Shown: positions 28,525-38,488, counted from the first letter of the stretch. The stretch is DNA of 64,000 bases from Chlamydia trachomatis (GCA_945875745.1 CAMCLJ010000003.1:1-64000), one strand, 5' to 3'. The notes: generated by a model from the letters alone, not told the origin. Numbers and translations: made by a program.

Positions 28525-29651
28525 CATACTTTTCTTTTGAACTGATCCACACCTCGAAAAAATCAAGGGCCCGGGTAGGAAGAATCCATACCCCCCACGG
28601 TATCATAGACACACCCAATTTTGTTGGTGTGGGAACTCACGGGACACTCAAAACCCTAGACAACACCCTCGTCGACTCGATTGGGCTCCAGCTGATGTTT
28701 TGTAACACCTACCACCTTATGCTCCAGCCCGGTACAGAGATCATCCGGCAAGCAGGAGGTCTACATAAATTCATGCAAAGAAACAATCCGATCATTACCG
28801 ATTCTGGTGGATTTCAGGTCTTTAGCCTGGCTTATGGATCTGTAGCCGATGAATTAAAAAGTTGCGGGAATAAAAAATCAGATGGAATGGTATTAAAAAT
28901 CACTGAAGATGGGGTACTCTTTCGATCTTACCGTGATGGCAGCAAAATGCTTTTAACCCCTGAGACATCGATTGGAGCCCAAAAAGATCTGGGAGCTGAT
29001 ATCATGATCTGTTTCGATGAACTCCCCCCCTACCACATCGATCCCCTAAAACTAAAAAAGTCTCTTGACAGAACCCATAGGTGGGAAAAACGCTCTCTTG
29101 ATGCGCATAAACAAAATCCAAATAACCAGGCACTATACGCAGTTATCCACGGCGGAGTCGATCCAGAGCTTAGAAAGATCAGTTGTGATACACTGACCTC
29201 ATTAGATTATGATGGATTTTCGATTGGAGGCAGCCTTGGCAAAACTAAGCAAGAGATGTTTAATATGCTGTGTGGTGTTATGCCGCGCCTACCAGAGTCC
29301 AAACCCAACCACCTACTTGGAATTGGAGACCTCGAATCAATTGACATGTGTGTACCCTTAGGGGTCGACACCTTTGACAGTTCCTATCCAACAAGAGCTG
29401 CGCGGCATGGTGTCCTTTTAACATCTAAGGGGCATCTAAAAATCGCAAAAGCTAGCCATGCCTTGGAGTTAAGACCTGCCGAAGAAGGGTGTAGCTGCCT
29501 TACTTGTCAGAAGTTCTCATTAGCCTATTTACATCACCTATTCAAAGCAAAAGAGATAACAGCTCTGACACTTGCTACCATTCACAATCTCCACTTTATG
29601 GTCCAACTAATGGCTCGGTACAGAGAAAAAATTCTAAGAGACGAAATCTAA
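28521..29651 (+). CDS. tgt: tRNA-guanine transglycosylase
   Basis: 376 residues. It exchanges G34 of GUN-anticodon tRNAs. NTYHLMLQPG, ITDSGGFQVFSL (catalytic Asp at about 95), IGGSLGKTKQEM, the nucleophile Asp in GVDTFDSSYPTRAARHG, and the zinc site C-S-C-LTC followed by a distal His are present. No queuosine precursor synthesis genes occur nearby, so with YhhQ this looks like salvage of queuine from the host. Confidence 0.94.
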   Translation: MTYFSFELIHTSKKSRARVGRIHTPHGIIDTPNFVGVGTHGTLKTLDNTLVDSIGLQLMFCNTYHLMLQPGTEIIRQAGGLHKFMQRNNPIITDSGGFQVFSLAYGSVADELKSCGNKKSDGMVLKITEDGVLFRSYRDGSKMLLTPETSIGAQKDLGADIMICFDELPPYHIDPLKLKKSLDRTHRWEKRSLDAHKQNPNNQALYAVIHGGVDPELRKISCDTLTSLDYDGFSIGGSLGKTKQEMFNMLCGVMPRLPESKPNHLLGIGDLESIDMCVPLGVDTFDSSYPTRAARHGVLLTSKGHLKIAKASHALELRPAEEGCSCLTCQKFSLAYLHHLFKAKEITALTLATIHNLHFMVQLMARYREKILRDEI

Positions 29652-29671
29652 AGCAACAGTCAGTAGCTCTT

Positions 29672-30268
29672 TTAAGAGACGCCTGCCAACGCCTTTTCCT
29701 CTGTTTTTATGAGCTGATCTCTGTAACAACTATAACAGGTGGGATAATATTTCTCTTCGCTACCGAGCTGGATCACCGGCCCTTCAAAACAGGCACTGCC
29801 ATCAACATGTCTCAAGTTTAAAATCGATTTTCTATTGCAAAAGTAACAAGTCGCTTTAACCTCTTCAATCGAGTCAGCAACCTCCATTAATCGCAAAGAA
29901 CCTTCAAATAGTTTGGTTCTAAAATCAGTCCTGAGCCCATAACAAATAACAGGTATCCGCTTGATCAGTGTAATTTCTCTTAATTGATCAATATGACGGG
30001 CTCCAATAAATTGAACCTCATCGACTAAAATACAACTAATCTCAGAAAAATCGATGTCCAATAAATTAGTCTCAGGACTAATCAAAATATCTGCGACCAT
30101 TTCAAGACCTGCTCTTGAACGGATATGCGCCTTGCCAAAACGGATGTCTAGATCTGGCTTAAAAAGAAGGATTTTTTTCCCTTGTTGCCTGTAATTATGA
30201 GCTACTGCCAAGAGATTTAAAGTCTTTGCACTTCCTACAGTCCCATATCTAAAATATAACTTTGCCAC
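29672..30268 (-). CDS. tdk: Thymidine kinase
   Basis: 198 residues of the TK1 type. The P-loop reads YGTVGSAKT, a slight variant of the usual G-x-M-x-S/A-G-K-S/T. The Walker B/catalytic segment is LVDEVQFIG, the lasso region CYGLRTDFRTKLFEGS, and a Cys4 zinc site is formed by CYFC and CYSC. It phosphorylates salvaged thymidine. It ends convergently close to tgt. Confidence 0.88.
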   Translation of the reverse strand: MAKLYFRYGTVGSAKTLNLLAVAHNYRQQGKKILLFKPDLDIRFGKAHIRSRAGLEMVADILISPETNLLDIDFSEISCILVDEVQFIGARHIDQLREITLIKRIPVICYGLRTDFRTKLFEGSLRLMEVADSIEEVKATCYFCNRKSILNLRHVDGSACFEGPVIQLGSEEKYYPTCYSCYRDQLIKTEEKALAGVS

Positions 30269-30480
30269 AATCTTAGTCCTTTACTATGTTAAGAACATAT
30301 TAATATTTATCCACTTACGGGATTCGCATCGTATATCAAAAGAGGATTTTAAGCGTAATACAAAGATGCGGGCTGCCCTGGAAATTATTCGATCCTGTGC
30401 TTTAACGAAGGTCAAAGAGTCTGAAAAATGAGGAGTTAGCCGAGATAGACAGTAGAGACTTCTGTTAATTTAGACAAATT

Positions 30481-30521
30481 ACACCAAGCAGCAGCTTCTA
30501 ATAAAAGCTGCTGCTTGGTGT
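30481..30521 (-). terminator. Terminator of the RDD gene
   Basis: A perfect 17-bp stem with 7-nt loop (arms 30481-30497 and 30505-30521) lies 10 nt after the stop codon of the RDD-family gene on the minus strand, followed by AATTTGTCTAAATT. The adjoining 30269-30480 shows no gene. Confidence 0.75.
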
Positions 30522-30531
30522 AAAAGGATCT

Positions 30532-31449
30532 TTAAGATTGCAACTCAAAAGAATTTAAAAACTCTTGCTGCTGCAATTGATTTGAATAGGATGGGGGATA
30601 AGTAACTGTTAAACGATATAGGGTGCTGCCTACCATAATTAACCGCCCTTCCATTTCTTCTCCATCCTGGGTCACATGAAAATCTAAGGTTCGGTAAGAC
30701 TGATGCTTAGAAAACTGTTTAGAAACGAGCGTTGCACCATCTGTATGGTCAACAATCCCTTCAAGAGCTCCTTGCAAAATACGACTGCTTCCTGCTAGTT
30801 TCCACTTTTTAGGAATCTGCATATAGCTTACCGAATAAGACACCTTCTTATGTTCAAGGCTTTTAAGTTCGTTGTAATTTAAAACCCTATTCTGTTCAGG
30901 CAAAGGAATTAGTTTGGATTCTTCTTTTGGATCTGTAGGGAATAAAACACGAAAGCCCCCCTTTTCCGAAGTGTAATCTACCCAACCTTCCACTGTTTGC
31001 TGTTTATTGTAACCTGTTGAGAAATCAGCTAACTCTTGGTGAAAGCAAGCGCCAAAAAATGAAATCAGCATCACAACACAGCCAATTATTTTTCCTTTGA
31101 TCCCTATTGTTTTTTGTTTAAGAACGCCTGGACGTATACCACAAAAACTAGCCCTTTTTAAACATAGCCAGAAAGGAAGCTTGCCACCGATGTGGGTCCT
31201 GACTTGCAAGCCAAAAAGTTTTTTTCCAGGGGTAGTTGCCCATCGAGCCAAACAAAAAGCCTCGAACGGAACCCATATCAATGGAAGAAAAACTGCAAAA
31301 ATCAAGTAATACAATTCTTGTATATAAAATGGTAGAAACAGGGATAAATAGGTCACTACCAAATAAAATAAACAATAATCAATACATCGAGCAGCCGCTC
31401 TAATCCAAAACCCAGGGGTCTTGTGAAGCCAAAAGATGTCTTTTATCAC
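30532..31449 (-). CDS. RDD-family membrane protein with a soluble C-terminal domain
   Basis: 305 residues. The RDD family signature is visible: an aromatic/basic start with IRAAARCIDYCLFY (Arg and Asp in the first membrane helix), a second helix and RWATTPGKKLFGLQVR. A third hydrophobic helix lies near 120. From about 155 on there is a soluble domain with WVDYTSEKGGFRVLFPTDPK and GSTLYRLTVTYPP, probably extracytoplasmic. Function unknown; RDD proteins have been linked to small-molecule or ion transport. Confidence 0.75.
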   Translation of the reverse strand: MIKDIFWLHKTPGFWIRAAARCIDYCLFYLVVTYLSLFLPFYIQELYYLIFAVFLPLIWVPFEAFCLARWATTPGKKLFGLQVRTHIGGKLPFWLCLKRASFCGIRPGVLKQKTIGIKGKIIGCVVMLISFFGACFHQELADFSTGYNKQQTVEGWVDYTSEKGGFRVLFPTDPKEESKLIPLPEQNRVLNYNELKSLEHKKVSYSVSYMQIPKKWKLAGSSRILQGALEGIVDHTDGATLVSKQFSKHQSYRTLDFHVTQDGEEMEGRLIMVGSTLYRLTVTYPPSYSNQLQQQEFLNSFELQS

Positions 31450-31892
31450 AATATCACCATATTAAATACTTTCTAAACTATTATACAAAACATTATAAAT
31501 AATATCAACTTTTTAATAAAAGAGTAAAAATATTAAATTTAAAATTTAATTAATTATTTAATTAATATATATTTGATTAAATCAATCTATAGCATACCAT
31601 TCTAACTCGGATTAAAGAAGCTTGGCAGATCTTATAGAAACATCAACAGAACTGGCCAATTAGTATTAAAAATATAATCTGAGATTGGGTGTGATATCAA
31701 ATAGGGAAATGTAGGAGGTCGCAGCGATTGTATACATAAAGATACCTGTAAAGACATCCCCTTGAAACGGGCTTCTAAAAATATATGTCGAGAGGTGCTT
31801 CGATGTATATATCATCAATTTTTTTTAGATTGCATTAATTTCAAATTAAGTTTTTAATAAAAATCTATATAAAAATTTTTTGGAGAAAGCTC
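31450..31892. other. Intergenic region with very A/T-rich tracts
   Basis: No gene seen. 31480-31585 is nearly all A/T, including TTTAATTAATTATTTAATTAA, and a second A/T tract lies at 31840-31880. TTGGAG precedes ATG 31893. Confidence 0.4.
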
Positions 31893-33239
31893 ATGATTAG
31901 TCCAGCTAGTCCTCGTCCACCAGGTTCAAACCCCAACCCGGTAATCCCTCATGCAAACACAACCCCGAGAAGCAATAGAATTCCCAATGTTGCTTCTAGA
32001 CTCTTATCTAACGAAGAGCCGGGGGCATCCCCTACAACGTCGGTGCTCAACCAGATTAGAGACAAGTTCTGGACCGTTCTAGATCAACCTTCTATTATGT
32101 CGCTTTTGAACGAGGCTAAAGAGAAGTTTTGGGCTGCTTTAGCATTTACCAGTCTCAAAATTATCTCTGTCTTTGATCGAGTCAAAAGCTTTTTCTCTAG
32201 GCCTACACAAGGCAGTCCAGATGGAGCCCCGTCTCAAGGAGCCACCAGCATAGAAATAGCATTAGTGGAAGAAAGAAGACCGATCACCCAGTTTCAAGAC
32301 TTACCCGTATCAAAGCAGGAACAAGATACATTAGATCATCTTCTTGAGCGTCTTTCTACAGCAGGACCTATCGAATTGTTATTGCTAGCAACTGATAAAT
32401 CTAGGATAGAACAGGAGCTTAAGAGTATTCATCCCCTAAAATCTTTAGAGCATATGCTAAAAAGTCGCTCTGGGATTAAACATCTGCGCAGCTTACAAGA
32501 AAAGTCTCTGGGCTTCATTTGGAGTGCATTTACAAGTGATATCGGAGATAAATTGCAAATCCAACACAACAAGAATCAAATCGTTCCTTTTATTGATGCA
32601 TTCTCCAGAAAACTTGGTATAGAGGAGACTGTTTCCCCCTTACCGATAAGATCAGATGAATGGAACGAATGGGTCAAAAAAATAATCCAGCAGAAAATAG
32701 ATACCTGCGACACTCAATCTCAACATAGCAATTCATCTGGAAGCAAACATGGAACCGTTTCCCTGGCTCAAATAGCTGAAAATCAAGAACCAGACGATTT
32801 TTGTATTGATAAACTCGCGGCAGAAAACTTATCCGAGGTTTTAGAACACTTTGCAAAGAGTTGGCCTACCTGGCTCCTCACAAGCGGTTCACCATTAAAA
32901 AAAAAACTATTACTCCCAGTGCATCCCTTGAGAATTCTTATTGAAATCTTCGGTAAAGAACAAGATGCCAATCTTGCGTTTTTTAAAATGATTATGGAAG
33001 ATGATCGTCGACGAAAGAGCTTTCTTGATTATTTTGCAGTCACACTCAAAGAAATTTCCCAACCCAAGCATAGACATAATCTGAGCTTGTACAAAGAAGA
33101 GTTTGCAGACAAAATGGGTGTTAACCCATATATATTCGAAAGTTATCTGCTAGCAGCGGGCCATGATGGATGGAAACATTTACTTCAAGTAGTATACAGA
33201 CATAAAGAAGAAAACAAAGAACGGCCGGCTACCCCATAA
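31893..33239 (+). CDS. Unknown orphan protein with Pro-rich N-terminus
   Basis: 448 residues, not recognised. The first 35 are Pro/Ser/Asn-rich and unordered (SPASPRPPGSNPNP), followed by two similar short helices (IRDKFWTVLDQ at about 56 and AKEKFWAALAF at about 75), then a helix ISVFDRVKSFFSRP. The remainder is mixed helical with no motif that I can name. No signal peptide. The disordered N-terminus and A/T-rich leader resemble secreted effectors of chlamydiae, but this is not proof. Confidence 0.6.
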   Translation: MISPASPRPPGSNPNPVIPHANTTPRSNRIPNVASRLLSNEEPGASPTTSVLNQIRDKFWTVLDQPSIMSLLNEAKEKFWAALAFTSLKIISVFDRVKSFFSRPTQGSPDGAPSQGATSIEIALVEERRPITQFQDLPVSKQEQDTLDHLLERLSTAGPIELLLLATDKSRIEQELKSIHPLKSLEHMLKSRSGIKHLRSLQEKSLGFIWSAFTSDIGDKLQIQHNKNQIVPFIDAFSRKLGIEETVSPLPIRSDEWNEWVKKIIQQKIDTCDTQSQHSNSSGSKHGTVSLAQIAENQEPDDFCIDKLAAENLSEVLEHFAKSWPTWLLTSGSPLKKKLLLPVHPLRILIEIFGKEQDANLAFFKMIMEDDRRRKSFLDYFAVTLKEISQPKHRHNLSLYKEEFADKMGVNPYIFESYLLAAGHDGWKHLLQVVYRHKEENKERPATP

Positions 33240-33255
33240 CATCCAATAGTTATTC

Positions 33256-33293
33256 ACCTACTGCGATCTTAGAATTTTTCGATCGCAGTAGGT
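33256..33293. terminator. Hairpin between convergent orphan genes
   Basis: A perfect 13-bp stem (ACCTACTGCGATC/GATCGCAGTAGGT) with a 12-nt loop, 16 nt after the stop codon of the plus-strand gene. No long T-run follows directly, so efficiency is uncertain. Confidence 0.6.
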
Positions 33294-33340
33294 CTAGATC
33301 TCTTTATTTAAAATAGCCACATCATAAAAAAAGCTTTTTT

Positions 33341-33682
33341 TTAACTAGGGAGATTTTGCACTTTAAACAGCAAAGCCATTACCTCTTGAAGATGCCAAAG
33401 AAGCTCCTCATTTAAAGCTGAATGCTCTGTAAGTTCGATCGCTTTTTCCAACTGATGAATCGCATTATGAATCGCGCAGAGACTATCGTGATTGGTTACT
33501 TGTTTTTGTACGACCGCAATTTCCTCAATCATACCTCGATATAAATCGGCCTGCCCACATTTATCTGTAGGGCTTTCATTCAAACGGACTAGATGAGGAC
33601 GAAGCCTGTCTGCAATATCTTTTATCACGTGATGGGTGGTGTGATTGCGAGGGGTTGGTGACTGGATTGGTTTAGAAGACAT
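33341..33682 (-). CDS. Small orphan helical protein
   Basis: About 113 residues, not recognised. The first 20 are Pro/Thr/His-rich, the rest is helical (IADRLRPHLVRLNES, EELLWHLQEVMALLFKVQ). I prefer ATG 33682 (MSSKPIQ), with GAGG 11 nt upstream, to the GTG four codons earlier. No signal peptide or membrane segment. It faces the orphan gene at 31893 convergently. Confidence 0.5.
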   Translation of the reverse strand: MSSKPIQSPTPRNHTTHHVIKDIADRLRPHLVRLNESPTDKCGQADLYRGMIEEIAVVQKQVTNHDSLCAIHNAIHQLEKAIELTEHSALNEELLWHLQEVMALLFKVQNLPS

Positions 33683-33974
33683 TGAACAACACACCTCATA
33701 ATAATGAATGATCTAACCCCACTGTATGGATTTTTTTTAAATCAATCAAGCAAACTGATTTGAAAAAGATCGACTGTCTCGTATTGATCGCGCTCTATTT
33801 TCTACAAATAAAAACTAGAAACAGAATATAGTGAATCTATCTAACGGTGGCGTGAAATTTTTAATATATGATTTATTTTAAAAAATTATAAAAATCACAA
33901 AAAAGAACGGGCCGTTCTATAAAGATTATGAATTAAGGATTCAGACATTTACCTTATTCAACTAGATAAAAAAA

Positions 33975-34003
33975 AAGCAGCTAAGTGTAAAACTTAGCTG
34001 CTT
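33975..34003 (-). terminator. Terminator of the tRNA-Asn gene
   Basis: AAGCAGCTAAG/CTTAGCTGCTT, 11-bp stem and 7-nt loop, followed on the minus strand by a run of at least eight T. The remainder of 33695-33974 shows no gene. Confidence 0.9.
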
Positions 34004-34015
34004 TCAACACAAAAT

Positions 34016-34087
34016 CTCCGGATGCTAGATTCGAACTAGCGACCAATGGATTAACAGTCCACTGCTCTACCGCTGAGCTAATCCGGA
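34016..34087 (-). tRNA. tRNA-Asn (anticodon GTT)
   Basis: Read on the minus strand the cloverleaf is complete: acceptor stem TCCGGAT/ATCCGGA, D-arm with AGCTCAGCGGTAGAGC, anticodon loop CTGTTAA giving GTT, and T-arm GTTCGAATC. The discriminator is G and the 3' CCA is not encoded. Asn tRNA is a substrate of Tgt, which is encoded in this window. Confidence 0.96.
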
Positions 34088-34102
34088 ATAGTGAAGGTAT
34101 CA

Positions 34103-34131
34103 ATATACAAAACCCTTGGTTTTTTTCGCAA
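34103..34131 (-). promoter_or_regulatory. Candidate sigma-70-type promoter of tRNA-Asn
   Basis: On the minus strand TTGCGA (34131-34126) and GTATAT (34108-34103) are separated by 17 nt, placing the start a few bases before the tRNA 5' end. Confidence 0.55.
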
Positions 34132-34262
34132 AACAAATACTGCAAAAAAGAAAAAAATAACAACCCTTGTCAGGATCTAAACTAATATACGATCTAATAA
34201 AAGATTTGCAAATATACCCTTTACTCCAACATCATGTGCTCCATTCTCACCCACCTCGTAAT

Positions 34263-36404
34263 ATGGACTCAGTTGCTGGTTATATAGAAAACATCGTCTA
34301 CAATGAACCCGATACTGGCTTTACTGTAGCACGCTTTAAAATACCCTCCCAAAAAGAGGTCATCACGATTATAGGGTCTCTGCCGTCAGTGCAGCCGGGA
34401 GAGACTCTTAGTTGTCAGGGAATATGGAAAACACATCCTCAACATGGCAGACAGTTTGAAGTACAATCGTTTGAGAGTAGAGCCCCCTCAGATCTTATCG
34501 GGATACAAAAATACTTAGAATCGGGGATGATTAAAGGAATAGGACCGATTTATGCCAAAAGAATCGTCCAAACATTTGGTATTAATGCCCTACAAATTAT
34601 CGATGAGTCACCAGAGAGACTCACAGAAGTGGCAGGTATTGGTGATAAAAGGATTGATAAGATCCGATCATGCTGGCAAGAGCAAAAAGCGATTCGAGAT
34701 GTCATGGTCTTTCTGCGTGGCCATGGGGTCAGCGCAGCTTATGCTCAGAAAATTTATAAGGCCTACGGGGCTCAAAGTATTAGTAAGGTACAACAGAATC
34801 CTTACGCGCTAGCCAAAGAAATCTTTGGGATAGGCTTTAAAATTGCTGATGGGATAGCGCGTGGTCTGGGTATCGAAAGCCACGCACCTTTAAGGATCGA
34901 TGCAGCTATAGAACACCTTCTTTGGGAGGTGAGCAACGAAGGGCATACTTGCCTTCCTACTGCGGAGGTGATAGAAAAAGCGCAAAGTGTGCTGCAGGCA
35001 GATCTTATTCTCATTGAGCAACGGATCGATCATTTAGTCCAGAACGGGATACTCATCCAAAAAGAATTATTGCTTTGGATTAAACCCCTCTACCTCGCTG
35101 AGCTAGGTATTGCAAAAGAGCTCAGTAGAATTGCTCAGTCTGCTTGTAGGTTACGTTCTGTTGACCAGGAAAAGGCTCTCTTATGGGTTCAAGAAAAACT
35201 ACACATCACCTTAGCTAAAGAGCAAGTAGAGGCTGTTTCACAAGGGCTATCTGTAAAAACCTTAATTATCACTGGTGGTCCTGGAACAGGAAAAAGCACG
35301 ATTACAAAAGCTATTTTACGGATACTGGAAAAGATTACACCCAGCATTCTGCTAGCAGCTCCTACAGGAAGAGCTGCAAAAAGAATGACAGAAATTACCG
35401 GTAACAAAGCGTTCACCATCCATAGCCTGCTTGAAATGGATTTCACCACCGGCAAATTCAAAAGAAATCGGGAAAACCCTCTCAAGGGTGAGCTTATTCT
35501 AATCGATGAAGCAAGCATGATCGATACCCTGCTTATGTATAACCTATTAAAAGCGATCCCATCAGAGGCCAGGGTAATTTTTATAGGAGACATCGATCAA
35601 CTACCAAGCGTTGGACCTGGCAATGTCCTCAAAGAAATGATCGAATCTGATAAGCTTCCTATCAACTGTTTAAAGCAGATTTTTAGACAGGCAGCTAATT
35701 CTAAAATCATTGTGAATGCACATAGAGTCAATCAAGGGCTATTTCCTGACACCTTCCCAAGTCCGCGTAGCGACTTTGTATTTATCGAAAAGGAAACACC
35801 GGAAGAAATTCTAGAGACCATTGTAGACCAGGTATCGATTCAAATACCGCGTAAATACCTACTTCATCGATTTGAACAGATCCAAGTCCTCTCCCCTATG
35901 AAGCGTGGGGTAATTGGTGGAGAAAATCTCAATACTGTCTTGCAACAAAAAATGAATCCGCAGTCTCACCCCCTCATCCGCATGGGACGCTCTTTTCATA
36001 TAAATGATAAAGTCATGCAGATTCGTAACAACTACCAAAAGGAAGTATTCAATGGGGATATTGGAAAAATTGTAGAAATTGATCTAACAGAACAGTCTAT
36101 GAAAGTAGGCTTTGATGGGAAAATTGTTCCTTATGAATTTCATGAAATAGATGAATTGCTTTTAGCGTATGCAGTCTCTATTCACAAATACCAAGGCAGT
36201 GAATGTCCCTGTATTGTGATCCCCATTCATACCTCACATTTTAAATTGCTCAATCGCAATTTACTCTATACAGGAATTACGAGAGGAAAAAAACTGGTTA
36301 TCCTAGTGGGAACTAAAAAAGCGCTCGCTATGGCAGTGCGTAATGAAGAGGTCAAGAAAAGATACACAGGACTTAAGGCAAGAATAAAGGAGATTTTTGG
36401 ATAA
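34263..36404 (+). CDS. recD2: RecD2-type ATP-dependent DNA helicase
   Basis: About 713 residues. The N-terminal OB-like part (GYIENIVYNEPDTGFTVARF) and helix-hairpin-helix repeats (IKGIGPIYAKRIV, VAGIGDKRIDKI) mark the RecD2/TraA type. Helicase motifs follow: ITGGPGTGKSTITKA (Walker A), LIDEASMID (Walker B), IGDIDQLPSVGPG and AVSIHKYQGSECP, YTGITRGKK near the C-terminus. It is a 5'-3' helicase of DNA repair that works without RecBC. I start it at ATG 34263 (MDSVAGYI) since TTG 34167 adds a tail with no family similarity. Confidence 0.88.
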   Translation: MDSVAGYIENIVYNEPDTGFTVARFKIPSQKEVITIIGSLPSVQPGETLSCQGIWKTHPQHGRQFEVQSFESRAPSDLIGIQKYLESGMIKGIGPIYAKRIVQTFGINALQIIDESPERLTEVAGIGDKRIDKIRSCWQEQKAIRDVMVFLRGHGVSAAYAQKIYKAYGAQSISKVQQNPYALAKEIFGIGFKIADGIARGLGIESHAPLRIDAAIEHLLWEVSNEGHTCLPTAEVIEKAQSVLQADLILIEQRIDHLVQNGILIQKELLLWIKPLYLAELGIAKELSRIAQSACRLRSVDQEKALLWVQEKLHITLAKEQVEAVSQGLSVKTLIITGGPGTGKSTITKAILRILEKITPSILLAAPTGRAAKRMTEITGNKAFTIHSLLEMDFTTGKFKRNRENPLKGELILIDEASMIDTLLMYNLLKAIPSEARVIFIGDIDQLPSVGPGNVLKEMIESDKLPINCLKQIFRQAANSKIIVNAHRVNQGLFPDTFPSPRSDFVFIEKETPEEILETIVDQVSIQIPRKYLLHRFEQIQVLSPMKRGVIGGENLNTVLQQKMNPQSHPLIRMGRSFHINDKVMQIRNNYQKEVFNGDIGKIVEIDLTEQSMKVGFDGKIVPYEFHEIDELLLAYAVSIHKYQGSECPCIVIPIHTSHFKLLNRNLLYTGITRGKKLVILVGTKKALAMAVRNEEVKKRYTGLKARIKEIFG

Positions 36405-36443
36405 GCAAGATCTAAGGTCTTGCCATTACAGATACTACTGTTC

Positions 36444-38483
36444 TTAACTTAAACTCATACCTGGGGCAGTGACAGTAAATTGAGGCAGCTCAACACCTGT
36501 CTGATCGATCGCAGCAAGAACCATACCCTGACTCTCTACACCCATCAGTGTCGCTGTTTTAAGATTTGCGACCACTAAAATCTTGCGGCCAATCAGCTCA
36601 TTTATATTTTGCATCCGCTCACCAATCCCAGCAACAATAGTACGGGATTCAAACCCTAAATCAACCGATAACTTAAGCAGTTTTTTACTTTTAGCCATCC
36701 TTTCTACATGGAGTATGGTTGCAATACGAAAATCGATCTTCTTTACATCATCAAATGAAATTTCCGGTTTAACAGCGTCATAACTGGGTTTTTGTAAAGA
36801 TTTTGACAAAGCGTGCATAGCCTCAATTTCTTTTTGAACCTGATCATCTTCTAGCTTCATAAATAAAATATCGGGTTTTGGTAAAATGGTGCCAGGGGTC
36901 ACTTTTGTTTCAAGAACACTCTGCCAATGTTGAGATTGTAGATCTGAAGTATAGCCAAGCATTTTCCAAATCTTATCTGCAGTTGAAGGAATGATAGGGC
37001 AAGAGATAAGAGCTGCCGTTTTAATCGCCTGGATACAGCAAAATACAGTAGCTAGCATCTCCTCTTTTTTTTCTAATAATTTAGCGGCCTGCCAAGGTTT
37101 TTTTGCATCAAAGTAGGCATTGGCCGATTGTGCAAGCTCCATAATCAGTTGAGCTGCCCTTCTCACCTGGTAGTTCTCATAGGCAATTGCAGTCTGATCA
37201 GCAATCCGAACCACATTTTCCAAAAACTCTATATCACACGTCATAAGTAAACCAGGATCTGGAACCAAACCCCCACATTGTTGCTGGGCAAAAACTAGAA
37301 CACGATTGACAAGATTACCGTACTTACCAAGAAGCTCGGCATTACACCTCATCTGAAAATCTTTCCAATTGAATTCAGAGTCTTGCGTTTCTGGAGCATT
37401 GGAGGCGATTGCATACCTTATTTGATCTGTGGAGTACTTAGAAAAAAAGGTCTCTAAATCAATATACCAACCCTCTGATTTACTAAATTGCTTACCTTCT
37501 AAATTGTAAAATTCATTAGCAGGCAAATCATCTACCATCTTAAAAGGTTGATTTTGCCCCATTGTCATAGCAGGAAAAAATACAGCATGGAAAGGGATAT
37601 TATCTTTGCCGACAAATTGGACTAGTTTAGTTTGAGGATCATACCAATATTGTTTCCAAGCATCTTTATCTCCCTTCTTTTCAGCCCACTCCTTCGTAGC
37701 TGAAATATAACCAATAGGTGCATCAAACCATACATACAACACCTTTCCTTCAGCTTCAGGCAAAGGGACTGGCACTCCCCAGTCGGAGTCTCTTGTGATC
37801 GCTCTGGCTTTGAGATCTTCAATATAGGCCTTCGCGAAATTCATCACATTGGGCTTCCAATCTTTCTTACCCATCCAATCAGTTAACTGCTGTTTAAACT
37901 GATCGAACCGTAAAAACCAATGAGTGGTCGGTTTTTTTATTAGAGCAGAACAGGTAAGCTTGGATGTTGGATTGAGCAGATCAGTGGCTTCATAACTTGC
38001 TCCACAGGCGGGACATTCATCACCACGAGCTTTATTAAAACCACATTTTGGGCATGTACCTTGGACGTATCGATCAGCCAGAAAACGATTTTCAGTCTGA
38101 GAGAACAGTTGGAGGGTCTCTTTTTTTTCAATATAACCATTATGCAATAAATCTAAAAAAAACTGCTGAACAACAGGTATATGACCTGGCCAAGTTGTTC
38201 TAGAATAATGATCAAAAGAAATACCAAGTTTTCTAAAAAATTCCTTATTCACAGCATGAAAAAGATCCACGTGATCTTGGGGAGTTCTGCCTGCCATTTC
38301 AGCGCTTAATGTAATCGCAATCCCATACTCATCAGAACCGCAAATATACAATACATCAGATCCCTTTAGCCTCTGAAACCTGGCATAACAATCGCCAGGC
38401 AAATAGGCTCCAGCGATATGACCAAAATGCAAAGGACCGTTGGCATAAGGAAGAGCTGCTGTGATCAGAACTTTTTGTCTCAC
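36444..38483 (-). CDS. metG: Methionyl-tRNA synthetase with C-terminal tRNA-binding domain
   Basis: 679 residues. The class I HIGH-type motif is in YANGPLHFGHIAG at about 13, the zinc knuckle CPKCGFNKARGDECPAC at about 142, and the second signature reads QFSKSEG instead of KMSKS (about 338), a variant known in several MetRS lineages. The last 110 residues are an EMAPII-like domain (KIDFRIATILHVERM) that aids tRNA binding and dimerisation. It ends convergently with recD2. Confidence 0.95.
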   Translation of the reverse strand: MRQKVLITAALPYANGPLHFGHIAGAYLPGDCYARFQRLKGSDVLYICGSDEYGIAITLSAEMAGRTPQDHVDLFHAVNKEFFRKLGISFDHYSRTTWPGHIPVVQQFFLDLLHNGYIEKKETLQLFSQTENRFLADRYVQGTCPKCGFNKARGDECPACGASYEATDLLNPTSKLTCSALIKKPTTHWFLRFDQFKQQLTDWMGKKDWKPNVMNFAKAYIEDLKARAITRDSDWGVPVPLPEAEGKVLYVWFDAPIGYISATKEWAEKKGDKDAWKQYWYDPQTKLVQFVGKDNIPFHAVFFPAMTMGQNQPFKMVDDLPANEFYNLEGKQFSKSEGWYIDLETFFSKYSTDQIRYAIASNAPETQDSEFNWKDFQMRCNAELLGKYGNLVNRVLVFAQQQCGGLVPDPGLLMTCDIEFLENVVRIADQTAIAYENYQVRRAAQLIMELAQSANAYFDAKKPWQAAKLLEKKEEMLATVFCCIQAIKTAALISCPIIPSTADKIWKMLGYTSDLQSQHWQSVLETKVTPGTILPKPDILFMKLEDDQVQKEIEAMHALSKSLQKPSYDAVKPEISFDDVKKIDFRIATILHVERMAKSKKLLKLSVDLGFESRTIVAGIGERMQNINELIGRKILVVANLKTATLMGVESQGMVLAAIDQTGVELPQFTVTAPGMSLS

Positions 38484-38488
38484 TTCAT

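Noticed and set aside
29672-30268. Thymidine kinase as inactive because of its P-loop GTVGSAKT
   Set aside because: All other TK1 motifs including the DE pair and zinc Cys are intact, and the Lys-Thr of the loop is kept; a tolerated variant is more likely.
31480-31590. A/T-rich tract as a replication origin
   Set aside because: No DnaA-box cluster, dnaA or parAB nearby; similar tracts precede several orphan genes and are better seen as leaders.
35189-35593. 134-codon minus-strand frame inside recD2
   Set aside because: Antisense to the Walker motifs of the helicase, whose sequence is strongly conserved; a shadow frame.
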